From assembly GCA_913778505.1 (NCBI GenBank), contig CAJYWD010000036.1:310001-374000 (forward strand): a DNA stretch of 64,000 nucleotides. The letters are read 5' to 3'. Below, in pieces: positions 25,851-32,387 of this stretch. The position numbers were made by a program, and so were the translations under genes. A model generated the notes under the pieces. That model saw only the letters and a program-made list of their open reading frames with translations, searched no databases and was not told the DNA's origin. The first letter of the stretch is position 1. Each line of letters opens with the position of its first letter. This DNA comes from an uncultured Chryseobacterium sp. (GTDB lineage Bacteria > Bacteroidota > Bacteroidia > Flavobacteriales > Weeksellaceae).

Positions 25851-27071
25851 ATGAAGATCAAAGTATTAATTTCAACGCTTTTCCTTGCGGCCGCTCTGGC
25901 CGGCTATTTTTTCTGGTCTCTCAAAGACCGGTATCTGAAAATGGTGCCTGATGGTATTGACGCCCTGGTTCTGATTGATGTAAAGCAAGCGAAGGAACAA
26001 TATGTTTGGTCCTGGCTTACACATCCCTCGCAATGGCTCAGGAAGTCGGAACAGCGGATTTCCTTGGATGATGCGGGCATTACGATTCCCGATTTTATTC
26101 AGATTTTTCACCTTAAAAATACAAGTTTTGCGCATTGGTACGCTGTTTTTGAAATCAAGGATCAAAGTGCACTGAAACGTTTTCTGAAACAAAATGGATT
26201 TAAGCCTGATCGCAAAAGCCTGTATAAAAGAAATGAGATTTCCATTCATGTTTTGGATTCCAAATGCATTATGGGGTTGTCGAATGGAGCATTCAGCAAG
26301 GATTGCAATTTTATTTTAAAATCGAAAAATAAGGTTTTGTATGCGAATAATTTAATCAATAATTCTGTTGCAAGTCTGTCGTATTTTGGGCGTGGAAAAA
26401 CTTATCGGTTCGGAATCAATTTAAACGCTGATAACGTCGAAATCAAAAGCAAAACAGTGCTTGATTTATCGCCGGAGAAAATCGCCGCACTGCAAAAAGT
26501 GTCTTTTCTCCAGTTTCATCTGGATGATAAAAATGTAAAAATTGCAGAGGAGCTACTTAACAGAAAACTTCCGGATTCTTTGCAGATCAGGGCTCTTTCA
26601 GGTGTCTCCACTTTGCAGAAAGTCAATGATAAAGTGGTGACTTATAGTTATGATGAGAATTTTAACGAGGTAGAAAATGTCAGTTATCAGAAACTGGTGA
26701 GACCCAATTATCAGATCACTTTTGCAAGCTTTAAGTGCCAGGCGCTTTTCACCTATTTGCGTAATCAAAGCTGGATTAACAGGGAGAACCAGTTCACAGT
26801 AATTCCATTTCAGCCGAATATTGCAGAAGTTCGTGGCAATCAGCTTAACATCAGGTCAACAGGCGCAGCCGTTTCATTTACTCAAACGCTGCCCGGAAGT
26901 TATGTTTTTATTAGGAACAGTCCGGATCTGGAAGCCTTGGTTCGTTCATTTTCCCCTTCAGGCGCCGCCGCAATCCGGAATTTGGAGTACCTTTATTATC
27001 GAGATGCTGCGGAGTTTTATACGCTCAAAATTAAGTTCAAACATAACGATTTGCCTCTCATATTGCGTTGA
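25851..27071 (+). CDS. Membrane-anchored or exported protein of unknown function
   Basis: 406 residues. The N-terminus KVLISTLFLAAALAGYFFW is a membrane anchor or signal with no clear cleavage site, followed by a periplasmic part without recognisable motifs. Repeated phrases (SFLQFHLDD, ITFASFKCQALFTYLRN) suggest a beta-rich fold like that of the upstream 677-residue protein, with which it is directly coupled (TAG then ATG). I do not recognise it; the operon suggests a shared envelope role. Confidence 0.5.
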   Translation: MKIKVLISTLFLAAALAGYFFWSLKDRYLKMVPDGIDALVLIDVKQAKEQYVWSWLTHPSQWLRKSEQRISLDDAGITIPDFIQIFHLKNTSFAHWYAVFEIKDQSALKRFLKQNGFKPDRKSLYKRNEISIHVLDSKCIMGLSNGAFSKDCNFILKSKNKVLYANNLINNSVASLSYFGRGKTYRFGINLNADNVEIKSKTVLDLSPEKIAALQKVSFLQFHLDDKNVKIAEELLNRKLPDSLQIRALSGVSTLQKVNDKVVTYSYDENFNEVENVSYQKLVRPNYQITFASFKCQALFTYLRNQSWINRENQFTVIPFQPNIAEVRGNQLNIRSTGAAVSFTQTLPGSYVFIRNSPDLEALVRSFSPSGAAAIRNLEYLYYRDAAEFYTLKIKFKHNDLPLILR

Positions 27072-27074
27072 TTT

Positions 27075-27419
27075 ATGGATTTTACCAATATTTTTACCTT
27101 CCAGAACATCATCCATTACGGCCTGCACTTTTTCTTTCCGCTGGTTTTGGCGTATGTATTTTTTCGGAAAGATTGGAAGAAAGCTTATTTCATCATGCTT
27201 GGAACCATGCTCGTGGATGCAGACCATCTGCTGAGTACGCCGGTTTTTGCGCCGGATCGCTGCAGTATCAATTATCATCCGCTGCACACTTATTGGGCCA
27301 TAGGAATTTATGTTTTACTGCTGTGTTTCAAGGGGAATTTGAGGATTATTGGCGTCGGATTGCTGTTTCACATGCTTACAGATTGGATAGATTGCCAGTT
27401 GCATAACCTCAGTTTGTAG
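27075..27419 (+). CDS. DUF6122 family membrane protein
   Basis: 114 residues with about four membrane segments. The motifs IIHYGLHFFFPL, GTMLVDADHLLSTPVF, DRCSINYHPLHTYWAI and GLLFHMLTDWIDC carry conserved His/Asp residues, reminiscent of the YdjM-type membrane-bound metal-dependent hydrolases. This fits the DUF6122 family of flavobacteria. The ATG lies four bases after the preceding TGA. Function unknown; metal-dependent hydrolysis of a lipid is a guess. Confidence 0.75.
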   Translation: MDFTNIFTFQNIIHYGLHFFFPLVLAYVFFRKDWKKAYFIMLGTMLVDADHLLSTPVFAPDRCSINYHPLHTYWAIGIYVLLLCFKGNLRIIGVGLLFHMLTDWIDCQLHNLSL

Positions 27420-27474
27420 AATTTTTCGGACAGCTGTTTAACGGCATCGAAAGCTATTTAAAAGTTAATTTTAT

Positions 27475-27594
27475 GGCAGCTTTTCCGTCCTCCGTTCCCG
27501 CTTTTTTCTGTCATTGCGAACAACGTGTAGGAATCATTAGAAATTTTGTAATATCGCAATAACAGAAAAAGAGCTCCACTCAGGCCGGGCTGCG
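27475..27594. repeat. Dispersed hairpin repeat, copy B, with a nested second repeat
   Basis: The left arm GGCAGCTTTTCCG..CCGTTCCCGCTTTTTT and right arm AAAAAGAGCTCCACTCA..CCGGGCTGC match copy A (1821-1904) closely. Its loop carries an extra hairpin whose arms TGTCATTGCGA and TCGCAATAACA pair at 10 of 11 positions, as if a second element had entered the first. It lies between the convergent DUF6122 and haemoglobin genes and accounts for most of this 200-base gap. Confidence 0.75.
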
Positions 27595-27619
27595 TGCAAT
27601 TCGACGTTTCAAAATTGTG

Positions 27620-28006
27620 TTACTCAATATTTCTCACATTTGTCATTTTAAAATTCATAATTCTGGCAATGTTCAAAGCTCTGGTGATCGCAGTCTCCGC
27701 TTTATCACCTATGAAGTTATCGTGGACTGTCTCTTCCCAGATTTGTAGCCAGCGGTTAAAATGTTTCTCCTCCAAGGCCGACACTTCATTGATTGGGAAA
27801 TGAACCCGCATCGGATTACCTTCGTATACCGGATTGCCCAGCAGAATGCTTTCCCAGAAATCATACATTTTCGGAAGATGATGGCTGAGGTCAATTTTAG
27901 CAATATCCGTAAAGAAAAATCCAATCATATCGTCCTGGATCACCTTATTGTAGAAGCTTTTCACCAGCAATTCCACATCTTCTCTGGAAGTAATATGTTT
28001 CATCAT
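27620..28006 (-). CDS. Group III truncated haemoglobin
   Basis: 128 residues. KSFYNKVIQDDMIGFFF, the LPKMYDFWESILLG helix and the proximal-histidine helix EKHFNRWLQIWEETV (H82) identify a 2-on-2 haemoglobin of group III. These bind O2 or NO; in related bacteria they are linked to microaerobic or nitrosative conditions, but that is not shown here. Either of the two ATGs at the start (28006 or 28003) could be used. Convergent with DUF6122. Confidence 0.9.
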   Translation of the reverse strand: MMKHITSREDVELLVKSFYNKVIQDDMIGFFFTDIAKIDLSHHLPKMYDFWESILLGNPVYEGNPMRVHFPINEVSALEEKHFNRWLQIWEETVHDNFIGDKAETAITRALNIARIMNFKMTNVRNIE

Positions 28007-28069
28007 GCGATATTTTGATGAAGTAAAGTTATTGCTTTTAGGATAAGATTCAAATAAGATTATTGTCAG

Positions 28070-28097
28070 TTTGAATTATTTAAAACCACTATTTTTG
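28070..28097 (+). promoter_or_regulatory. Likely promoter for the CxxCxxCC protein gene
   Basis: TTTG at 28070-28073 and TATTTTTG at 28090-28097, 16 bases apart, precede the ATG at 28102 by only four bases, so the mRNA may have a very short leader or none. Confidence 0.4.
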
Positions 28098-28101
28098 CAT
28101 A

Positions 28102-28590
28102 ATGGATCTGGAATTCTACAAAAAACAAGCGCAGCAAAAACAGAAGGAACACAAGAAATTCCTGGATGGGCTCAAGAAGAAACCGCCGAAAAATCTGGAT
28201 TATCTTGTCACAGAAAAGCACGAAGAAACTTTTGCAGAAATCAATTGTCTCCAATGTGCCAATTGCTGTAAAACCACAGGACCACTTTATACAGAAAGAG
28301 ATATTGAGAGAATTTCCAAACATCTCAGGATGAAACCGGCAGATTTCGAAGGCAAATTTCTGAGAGTGGATGAGGACCGGGATAAAGTGCTTCAAAATCT
28401 CCCTTGTTTTTTCCTGAATGACGACAATACATGCTCCATCTACGACGTTCGTCCAAAAGCCTGCAGAGAATATCCTCACACAGACCGCAAGAAAATTTAT
28501 CAGATCAATAATCTGATGCTTAAGAACACGCTCATCTGTCCTGCTGCGTATGTTTTCGTGGAAAAAATGAGAGGTATTCTGGAGAAATGA
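28102..28590 (+). CDS. YkgJ family cysteine-cluster protein
   Basis: 162 residues. The CxxCxxCC cluster is at C49, C52, C55 and C56 (INCLQCANCCKTTG). More cysteines follow in LPCFFLNDDNTCSIYDVRPKACREYP and near the end (LICPAAY), giving the eight-cysteine pattern of YkgJ/DUF3109-like proteins, thought to bind zinc or an Fe-S cluster. Function unknown. The N-terminal KKQAQQKQKEHKKFLDGLKK is a charged helix. Single gene with its own promoter. Confidence 0.88.
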   Translation: MDLEFYKKQAQQKQKEHKKFLDGLKKKPPKNLDYLVTEKHEETFAEINCLQCANCCKTTGPLYTERDIERISKHLRMKPADFEGKFLRVDEDRDKVLQNLPCFFLNDDNTCSIYDVRPKACREYPHTDRKKIYQINNLMLKNTLICPAAYVFVEKMRGILEK

Positions 28591-28687
28591 CAGTCACAAA
28601 GTTTTCCCAAATTTGTTAGCAAACCTCAATTTAACATCATATTGGTTTAATGTTTGGTCTTGATAATCAACACTAAATAATAATATT

Positions 28688-29059
28688 ATGAAAAAGTTAA
28701 TCGTAACCACAGCTTTTGCACTGTTCGGAACTGTCTTGATGACAGCACAGACCACACAGAAAAAAAAGATGGAAACCAAAAGTGCGACCAGCACAGAGAT
28801 GAAGATGGACACTTCGGTTCAGCCTAATGGAATGAACAGAACCGTAGATACTGCAACAATGAATAACACTCAGAAAATGCAGAACAACGCAGACCGCGTA
28901 AGACAGAATCAGACAATGCCGAACAACGGAACCATGCAGAGTCCAGGCACCACAGTACCAAATAACGGAACTTTGCAAAATCCCAACACGACAATGCCGA
29001 CAAATCCGCAGCAGCCGCTGGGACCAACCAGTCCTACTAATCCCAGTCCGACTAGATAA
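28688..29059 (+). CDS. Small secreted Asn/Thr/Pro-rich protein
   Basis: 123 residues with a signal peptide ending MTAQ; the mature chain is low complexity, rich in Asn, Thr, Gln, Met and Pro (repeats such as NNGTMQ, NNGTLQ). No domain recognised. It belongs with the next gene, which has a similar signal peptide (MKKILAGATLMLGTMFMTAQ against MKKLIVTTAFALFGTVLMTA), so the pair is probably paralogous. Function unknown. Confidence 0.55.
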   Translation: MKKLIVTTAFALFGTVLMTAQTTQKKKMETKSATSTEMKMDTSVQPNGMNRTVDTATMNNTQKMQNNADRVRQNQTMPNNGTMQSPGTTVPNNGTLQNPNTTMPTNPQQPLGPTSPTNPSPTR

Positions 29060-29064
29060 TTGCC

Positions 29065-29100
29065 ATGGAATCCAATCCGGAATTGGATTCCATTATTTTT
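29065..29100 (+). terminator. Strong terminator between the two small secreted genes
   Basis: ATGGAATCCAAT (29065-29076) pairs perfectly with ATTGGATTCCAT (29082-29093), a 12-bp stem with a 5-base loop followed by TATTTTT. Confidence 0.8.
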
Positions 29101-29130
29101 GAAATCACGAATTATAAAAACTCAGGTATT

Positions 29131-29418
29131 ATGAAAAAGATATTAGCAGGCGCTACGTTGATGCTAGGAACCATGTTTATGACAGCGCAGGTAACCACAC
29201 AGGATACGGTGAAGACAAATTCTGAGAAGAAGATGAAAAAGATGAATCAAAAATCTTCTGAGACCGTAAAATCGGAGGCGATAAAAAAAGCTTCAGACTC
29301 TGCCGAGAAAGAGAAAATTAAAAATGAAGCCACCAGCGATCTGATGAAGCAACAGCGCGATGGTATTAACGACGAGGCTACAAAACCAATGCAGCCCATG
29401 CCGGGACAGACTGAATAA
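29131..29418 (+). CDS. Small secreted Lys/Met-rich protein
   Basis: 95 residues; a signal peptide ending MTAQ precedes a charged mature chain (KKMKKMNQKSSETVKSEAIK and similar), probably helical. The frame is open back to 29065, but the signal peptide begins at ATG 29131. Paralogue by signal sequence of the gene at 28688. No known function. Confidence 0.55.
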   Translation: MKKILAGATLMLGTMFMTAQVTTQDTVKTNSEKKMKKMNQKSSETVKSEAIKKASDSAEKEKIKNEATSDLMKQQRDGINDEATKPMQPMPGQTE

Positions 29419-29419
29419 T

Positions 29420-29455
29420 AAAAAAAACCAGAGCAAATCACTCTGGTTTTTAGTT
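29420..29455. terminator. Bidirectional terminator between the secreted gene and hemE
   Basis: AAAACCAGAG (29424-29433) pairs with CTCTGGTTTT (29441-29450) around a 7-base loop, with A/T tracts on both sides. It can end the plus-strand gene and the minus-strand haem operon. Confidence 0.85.
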
Positions 29456-29465
29456 TTTTGTCAAT

Positions 29466-30491
29466 TTATGGTTTCCATTCTACCACCGCTTTGATAAAAG
29501 CTTCGGCGTTTTCCACCGGAATGTTTGGTAAAATCCCGTGTCCTAGGTTGACGATGTATTTGTCTTTTCCAAAACGATGGATCATTTCGTGAACCATTCT
29601 CCTAATTGTCTCCGGAGTCGAATGCAATCTTGAAGGGTCAAAATTTCCCTGCAACGTCACTGCATTATTTGTGAATTGTCTTGCCAGTTCCGGTTTGATA
29701 GTCCAGTCCACACCCAGTGCGGAAGCTTTGGATTTTGTCATTTCGTCCAACGCAAACCAACAGCCTTTCCCGAAAACGACGACATGCGTCAACGGCGCCA
29801 GCGCTTCAACAATCTGGTTGATATATGGCCAGGAAAATTCCTGATAGTCCGCAGGCGAAAGCATTCCGCCCCAGGAATCGAAAACCTGAACCGCAGAAAC
29901 GCCTTTTTCCACTTTTCTTTTCAGATAAGCGATTGTGGTGTCCGTGATTTTCTGTAATAATTTGTGTGCCGCTTCTGTCTGTAAAAAGCAGAATGACTTC
30001 GCAATATTGAAATCCTTGGAACCTCTCCCTTCGATACAATAACAGAAAATCGTCCAGGGCGAACCCGCAAATCCAATCAGCGGAATCTCATTGTCCAGTT
30101 TTTCCAAAGTCATTTCGATTGCATCAAAAACGTAACCCAACGTATCATTCACATCCGGAACAACGACGTCCTCAACTTGCTGAGCCGTTCTGATAGGATT
30201 GTCCAGCCAAGGTCCAACGGATTCCTTCATCTTGAAGTCGATGCCCATCGCCTGCGGAACTACCAAAATGTCGGAAAACAAAATCGCCGCATCCAAAGGA
30301 AATCTTCTAATCGGTTGAACCGTGATTTCCGAAGCCAGTTCCGGCGTCTGGCATCTGGTGAAAAAGTCGTATTGGTCTCGCAATGCGATGAATTCCGGCA
30401 GGTATCTTCCGGCTTGTCTCATCATCCAGACAGGCGGTCTTTCCACGGTTTCCCCGCGAAGTGCTTTTAGATATAGGTCGTTTTTAATCAT
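29466..30491 (-). CDS. hemE: Uroporphyrinogen decarboxylase
   Basis: Removes the four acetate carboxyl groups of uroporphyrinogen III to make coproporphyrinogen III. 341 residues from the ATG at 30491. Signature motifs: [17 protein letters not shown] at the N-terminus, [12 protein letters not shown], and [16 protein letters not shown], with the closing [15 protein letters not shown]. The ATG at 30497 is also possible. It is last in the haem operon but is separated from hemD by a RhuM/Doc gene; its start lies only 3 to 9 bases after that gene's stop, so its translation may be coupled to it. Confidence 0.95.
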   Translation of the reverse strand: MIKNDLYLKALRGETVERPPVWMMRQAGRYLPEFIALRDQYDFFTRCQTPELASEITVQPIRRFPLDAAILFSDILVVPQAMGIDFKMKESVGPWLDNPIRTAQQVEDVVVPDVNDTLGYVFDAIEMTLEKLDNEIPLIGFAGSPWTIFCYCIEGRGSKDFNIAKSFCFLQTEAAHKLLQKITDTTIAYLKRKVEKGVSAVQVFDSWGGMLSPADYQEFSWPYINQIVEALAPLTHVVVFGKGCWFALDEMTKSKASALGVDWTIKPELARQFTNNAVTLQGNFDPSRLHSTPETIRRMVHEMIHRFGKDKYIVNLGHGILPNIPVENAEAFIKAVVEWKP

Positions 30492-30500
30492 TATCATATT

Positions 30501-31463
30501 TTAGTTTGTAATTAAATTACAAATTAATTTTATCATTAGTTCTTTATCACTTGGATTGCTTTGAGCAATCAATAATGCTAAAGCTGTCAAAGCATTATCA
30601 TTGATTTTTCTCTCTCCGTTTTTTTTAAGAAGATGTTTGTTCTTTTCTAAAAACCAAATGAAAATAAAAGCTCCAATTCTTTTGTTTCCATCAGAAAATG
30701 GATGATTTTTTATTATAAAGTATAGCAAATTAGAAGCTTGTTCTTCAATTGTAGGATACAAATACTGACTGTCAAATGTCTGGGTAATACTTTTCAAGAT
30801 ACCTTCAAAAGTTTTATCTTTCTGATTACCAAAAAGTTCGGATGCTTCTTTCTTTTTTATTAATTCTTTTTTTAGAATCTCAATTGCTTGGATTGACTCT
30901 TGATAATCAATTTCGTAAGTAATGTTGTCTTCAAGATGATTAAGTTTCAGGGAAGAGCTGTCAAATTGACTAAGAAGACTAAAGCTTTTTGTATAATTAT
31001 TTAAAATGTCAAGTAAGCCTTTAGCTTCTGATAATTGATTGATTTTTGAAGAATCTGTACTCTCTATTATATTAACGACTCTTTCTAATTCGTTTAATCT
31101 TTTCTTATTGATGCTTACACCTTCTAACAGATATTCTTTAAGTCTTTGGGAAGCCCAGATTCTAAATTGTGTTCCCTGTTTGGAATTAATTCTATACCCA
31201 ACGGATAATATGGCGTCTAAGTTGTAGTAATCAACCTGATAGATTTTACCATCTAGAGCAGTTGTTGCATATTTTGCAACAACTGAATTTTTGTCTAATT
31301 CCTCCTCTTTGAATATTTTTGATAAGTGTCTAGATATTACTGATTTATCTCTTTGAAAGAGTTCTGAAATCTGATTTAAACTTAACCAAACTGTATCTTT
31401 TTCAAACTGAACTTCAATTTGAGTATCACCATTTGTAGAAGTATAAATTTCTATAGACTTCAT
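30501..31463 (-). CDS. RhuM family protein with Fic/Doc C-terminal domain
   Basis: 320 residues. The N-terminal part (VWLSLNQISELFQRDKSVIS, a helix-turn-helix-like region, then VDYYNLDAILSVGYRINSKQ and FRIWASQRLKEYLLEGVSIN) is the RhuM domain, usually on pathogenicity islands or phages. Near the C-terminus, HPFSDGNKR (H254) is a Fic/Doc motif; Lys after GN is the Doc form, which in P1 Doc is a phosphotransferase rather than an AMPylase. No separate antitoxin gene is seen. It is placed inside the haem operon between hemD and hemE, looks more AT-rich than hemA and hemC, and is probably acquired. Confidence 0.85.
   Translation of the reverse strand: MKSIEIYTSTNGDTQIEVQFEKDTVWLSLNQISELFQRDKSVISRHLSKIFKEEELDKNSVVAKYATTALDGKIYQVDYYNLDAILSVGYRINSKQGTQFRIWASQRLKEYLLEGVSINKKRLNELERVVNIIESTDSSKINQLSEAKGLLDILNNYTKSFSLLSQFDSSSLKLNHLEDNITYEIDYQESIQAIEILKKELIKKKEASELFGNQKDKTFEGILKSITQTFDSQYLYPTIEEQASNLLYFIIKNHPFSDGNKRIGAFIFIWFLEKNKHLLKKNGERKINDNALTALALLIAQSNPSDKELMIKLICNLITN
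30505..30523. repeat. Perfect palindrome at the 3' end of the rhuM/doc gene
   Basis: TTTGTAATTAAATTACAAA is a perfect 9-base inverted repeat around one base, located in the last codons of the rhuM/doc gene and immediately upstream of hemE. It could be a binding site controlling hemE, or a chance product of AT-rich coding sequence. Confidence 0.45.
31261..31283. repeat. Inverted repeat inside rhuM/doc (copy of leader motif)
   Basis: Arms GTTGTTGCA and TGCAACAAC, perfectly complementary over nine bases with loop TATTT, lie in the coding sequence for SVVAKYATTAL. The inner TTGCATATTTTGCAACA (17 bases) is repeated exactly in the leader at 31486-31502. Confidence 0.7.
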
Positions 31464-31485
31464 TATTAATTGTAAGCTTGAACCA

Positions 31486-31502
31486 TTGCATATTTTGCAA
31501 CA
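31486..31502. repeat. 17-base copy of the rhuM/doc internal motif in its leader
   Basis: TTGCATATTTTGCAACA is identical to 31265-31281 in the same gene. It lies 23-39 bases upstream of the rhuM/doc ATG (31463) and after the hemD stop, and keeps the TTGCA/TGCAA inverted core. It may be an autoregulatory operator or a footprint left when the gene arrived. Confidence 0.6.
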
Positions 31503-31512
31503 GTTGATAAAT

Positions 31513-32229
31513 TTAAATATTTGATTTAATTAAATTCAACAAATCTACTAAAGTGTTTTTTGAGCTTGTAATTATTGTATTATCAGTTAGTTTCTCCAAT
31601 TCAGAAGTCGTTGTTTTTCCTATCGAAAAAATCTTCATATTATCCAAACTGTTAAACTTCGCAAAACTACGAACTCCGCTCGGACTAAAGAAAACTATCG
31701 CCTGATATTTCTCATCGATTTCCGGATAGAGTAGATTTGTCCTATAAACAGGAATTTTTTTGTAAGAGATATTTTGCAATGGCAATTTCTCATCCAAAAC
31801 ATCCAACGCAATATCGCCACAGAAATGCAGAAATTTCTCATTCACAGAATTTTCTACAATGAATTGCGAAAGCTCACTCGCATTCTTACAAAGTTTAAAA
31901 GTTCCGAAATTGTGTTTCCTCAATTCCTTTTTTGTCTGTGAGCCAACGACATAAATTTTGTTGTAATTCTTTGGCTCAGCAAAATTTTCGTTAGGTTTAA
32001 ATCCGTTGTCAAAAAATGATTTTACACCATTAACGCTTGTGAAAATCAGAGAATAATTCTTTAAACCGAAAGGTTTAGTTTTTAAAATTTCCGTATGAAT
32101 GACTTCAACAAAATCAAACGACACTTGGACAGAGTTTATGTTGAGCGGAGTCGAAATGCTCAGTGTGACAGTTCCCAATTTCTCAGAAACCTTTTCTCTG
32201 TCCAGTGATTTTGTAAAAAGGATTTTCAT
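31513..32229 (-). CDS. hemD: Uroporphyrinogen-III synthase with repeat-encoded insert
   Basis: Closes and inverts ring D of hydroxymethylbilane to make uroporphyrinogen III. 238 residues, two-domain HemD fold; the conserved SLIFTSVNGVKSFFDNGF and IVFFSPSGVRSFAKF segments are visible. After residue 19 (SEKLG), a stretch TVTLSISTPLNINSV is encoded by DNA (about 32118-32170) that looks like a flavobacterial palindromic repeat (ACTGAGC..TCGACTCCGCTCA), read in frame. HemD usually has only a short loop here. The protein may still be active because the insert is near the N-terminus. In the haem operon between hemC and the rhuM/doc gene. Confidence 0.88.
   Translation of the reverse strand: MKILFTKSLDREKVSEKLGTVTLSISTPLNINSVQVSFDFVEVIHTEILKTKPFGLKNYSLIFTSVNGVKSFFDNGFKPNENFAEPKNYNKIYVVGSQTKKELRKHNFGTFKLCKNASELSQFIVENSVNEKFLHFCGDIALDVLDEKLPLQNISYKKIPVYRTNLLYPEIDEKYQAIVFFSPSGVRSFAKFNSLDNMKIFSIGKTTTSELEKLTDNTIITSSKNTLVDLLNLIKSNI
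32118..32170. repeat. Palindromic repeat translated within hemD
   Basis: On the minus strand the sequence includes TGTCACACTGAGC, TTTCGACTCC and GCTCAACA, with TGAGC pairing to GCTCA around TCGA. This is the style of the GTC-ACTGAG-TCGA repeats common between genes in flavobacteria. The boundaries are approximate; the reading frame stays open through it. Confidence 0.6.
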
Positions 32230-32288
32230 ATTTAATATGTCTTCGGGAATCTCAGACTGACAATAGATAAAGTTATTAACCTTTATTG

Positions 32289-32360
32289 TGTCATTCCGTA
32301 GAAACCCAACGAAGTGGTAATGAACTCAATCTCGTTAGTCGATATTCCTACGGAAAGACA
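32289..32360. repeat. Long hairpin repeat between hemD and hemC
   Basis: Arms TGTCATTCCGTAGAAA (32289-32304) and TTCCTACGGAAAGACA (32345-32360) pair at 14 of 16 positions around a 40-base loop. It occupies much of the 158-base gap between hemC and hemD on the same strand and would fold in the operon mRNA. A dispersed-repeat origin is inferred from resemblance to TCATTCC..GGAATGA repeats in related genomes. Confidence 0.65.
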
Positions 32361-32387
32361 AAATTGATGATGAATCAAAAAAGAGAA

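Noticed and set aside
30501-31463. Complete toxin-antitoxin pair with a partner gene
   Set aside because: No small antitoxin-like ORF lies next to the rhuM/doc gene; the neighbours are hemD and hemE. A stand-alone gene is the supported reading.
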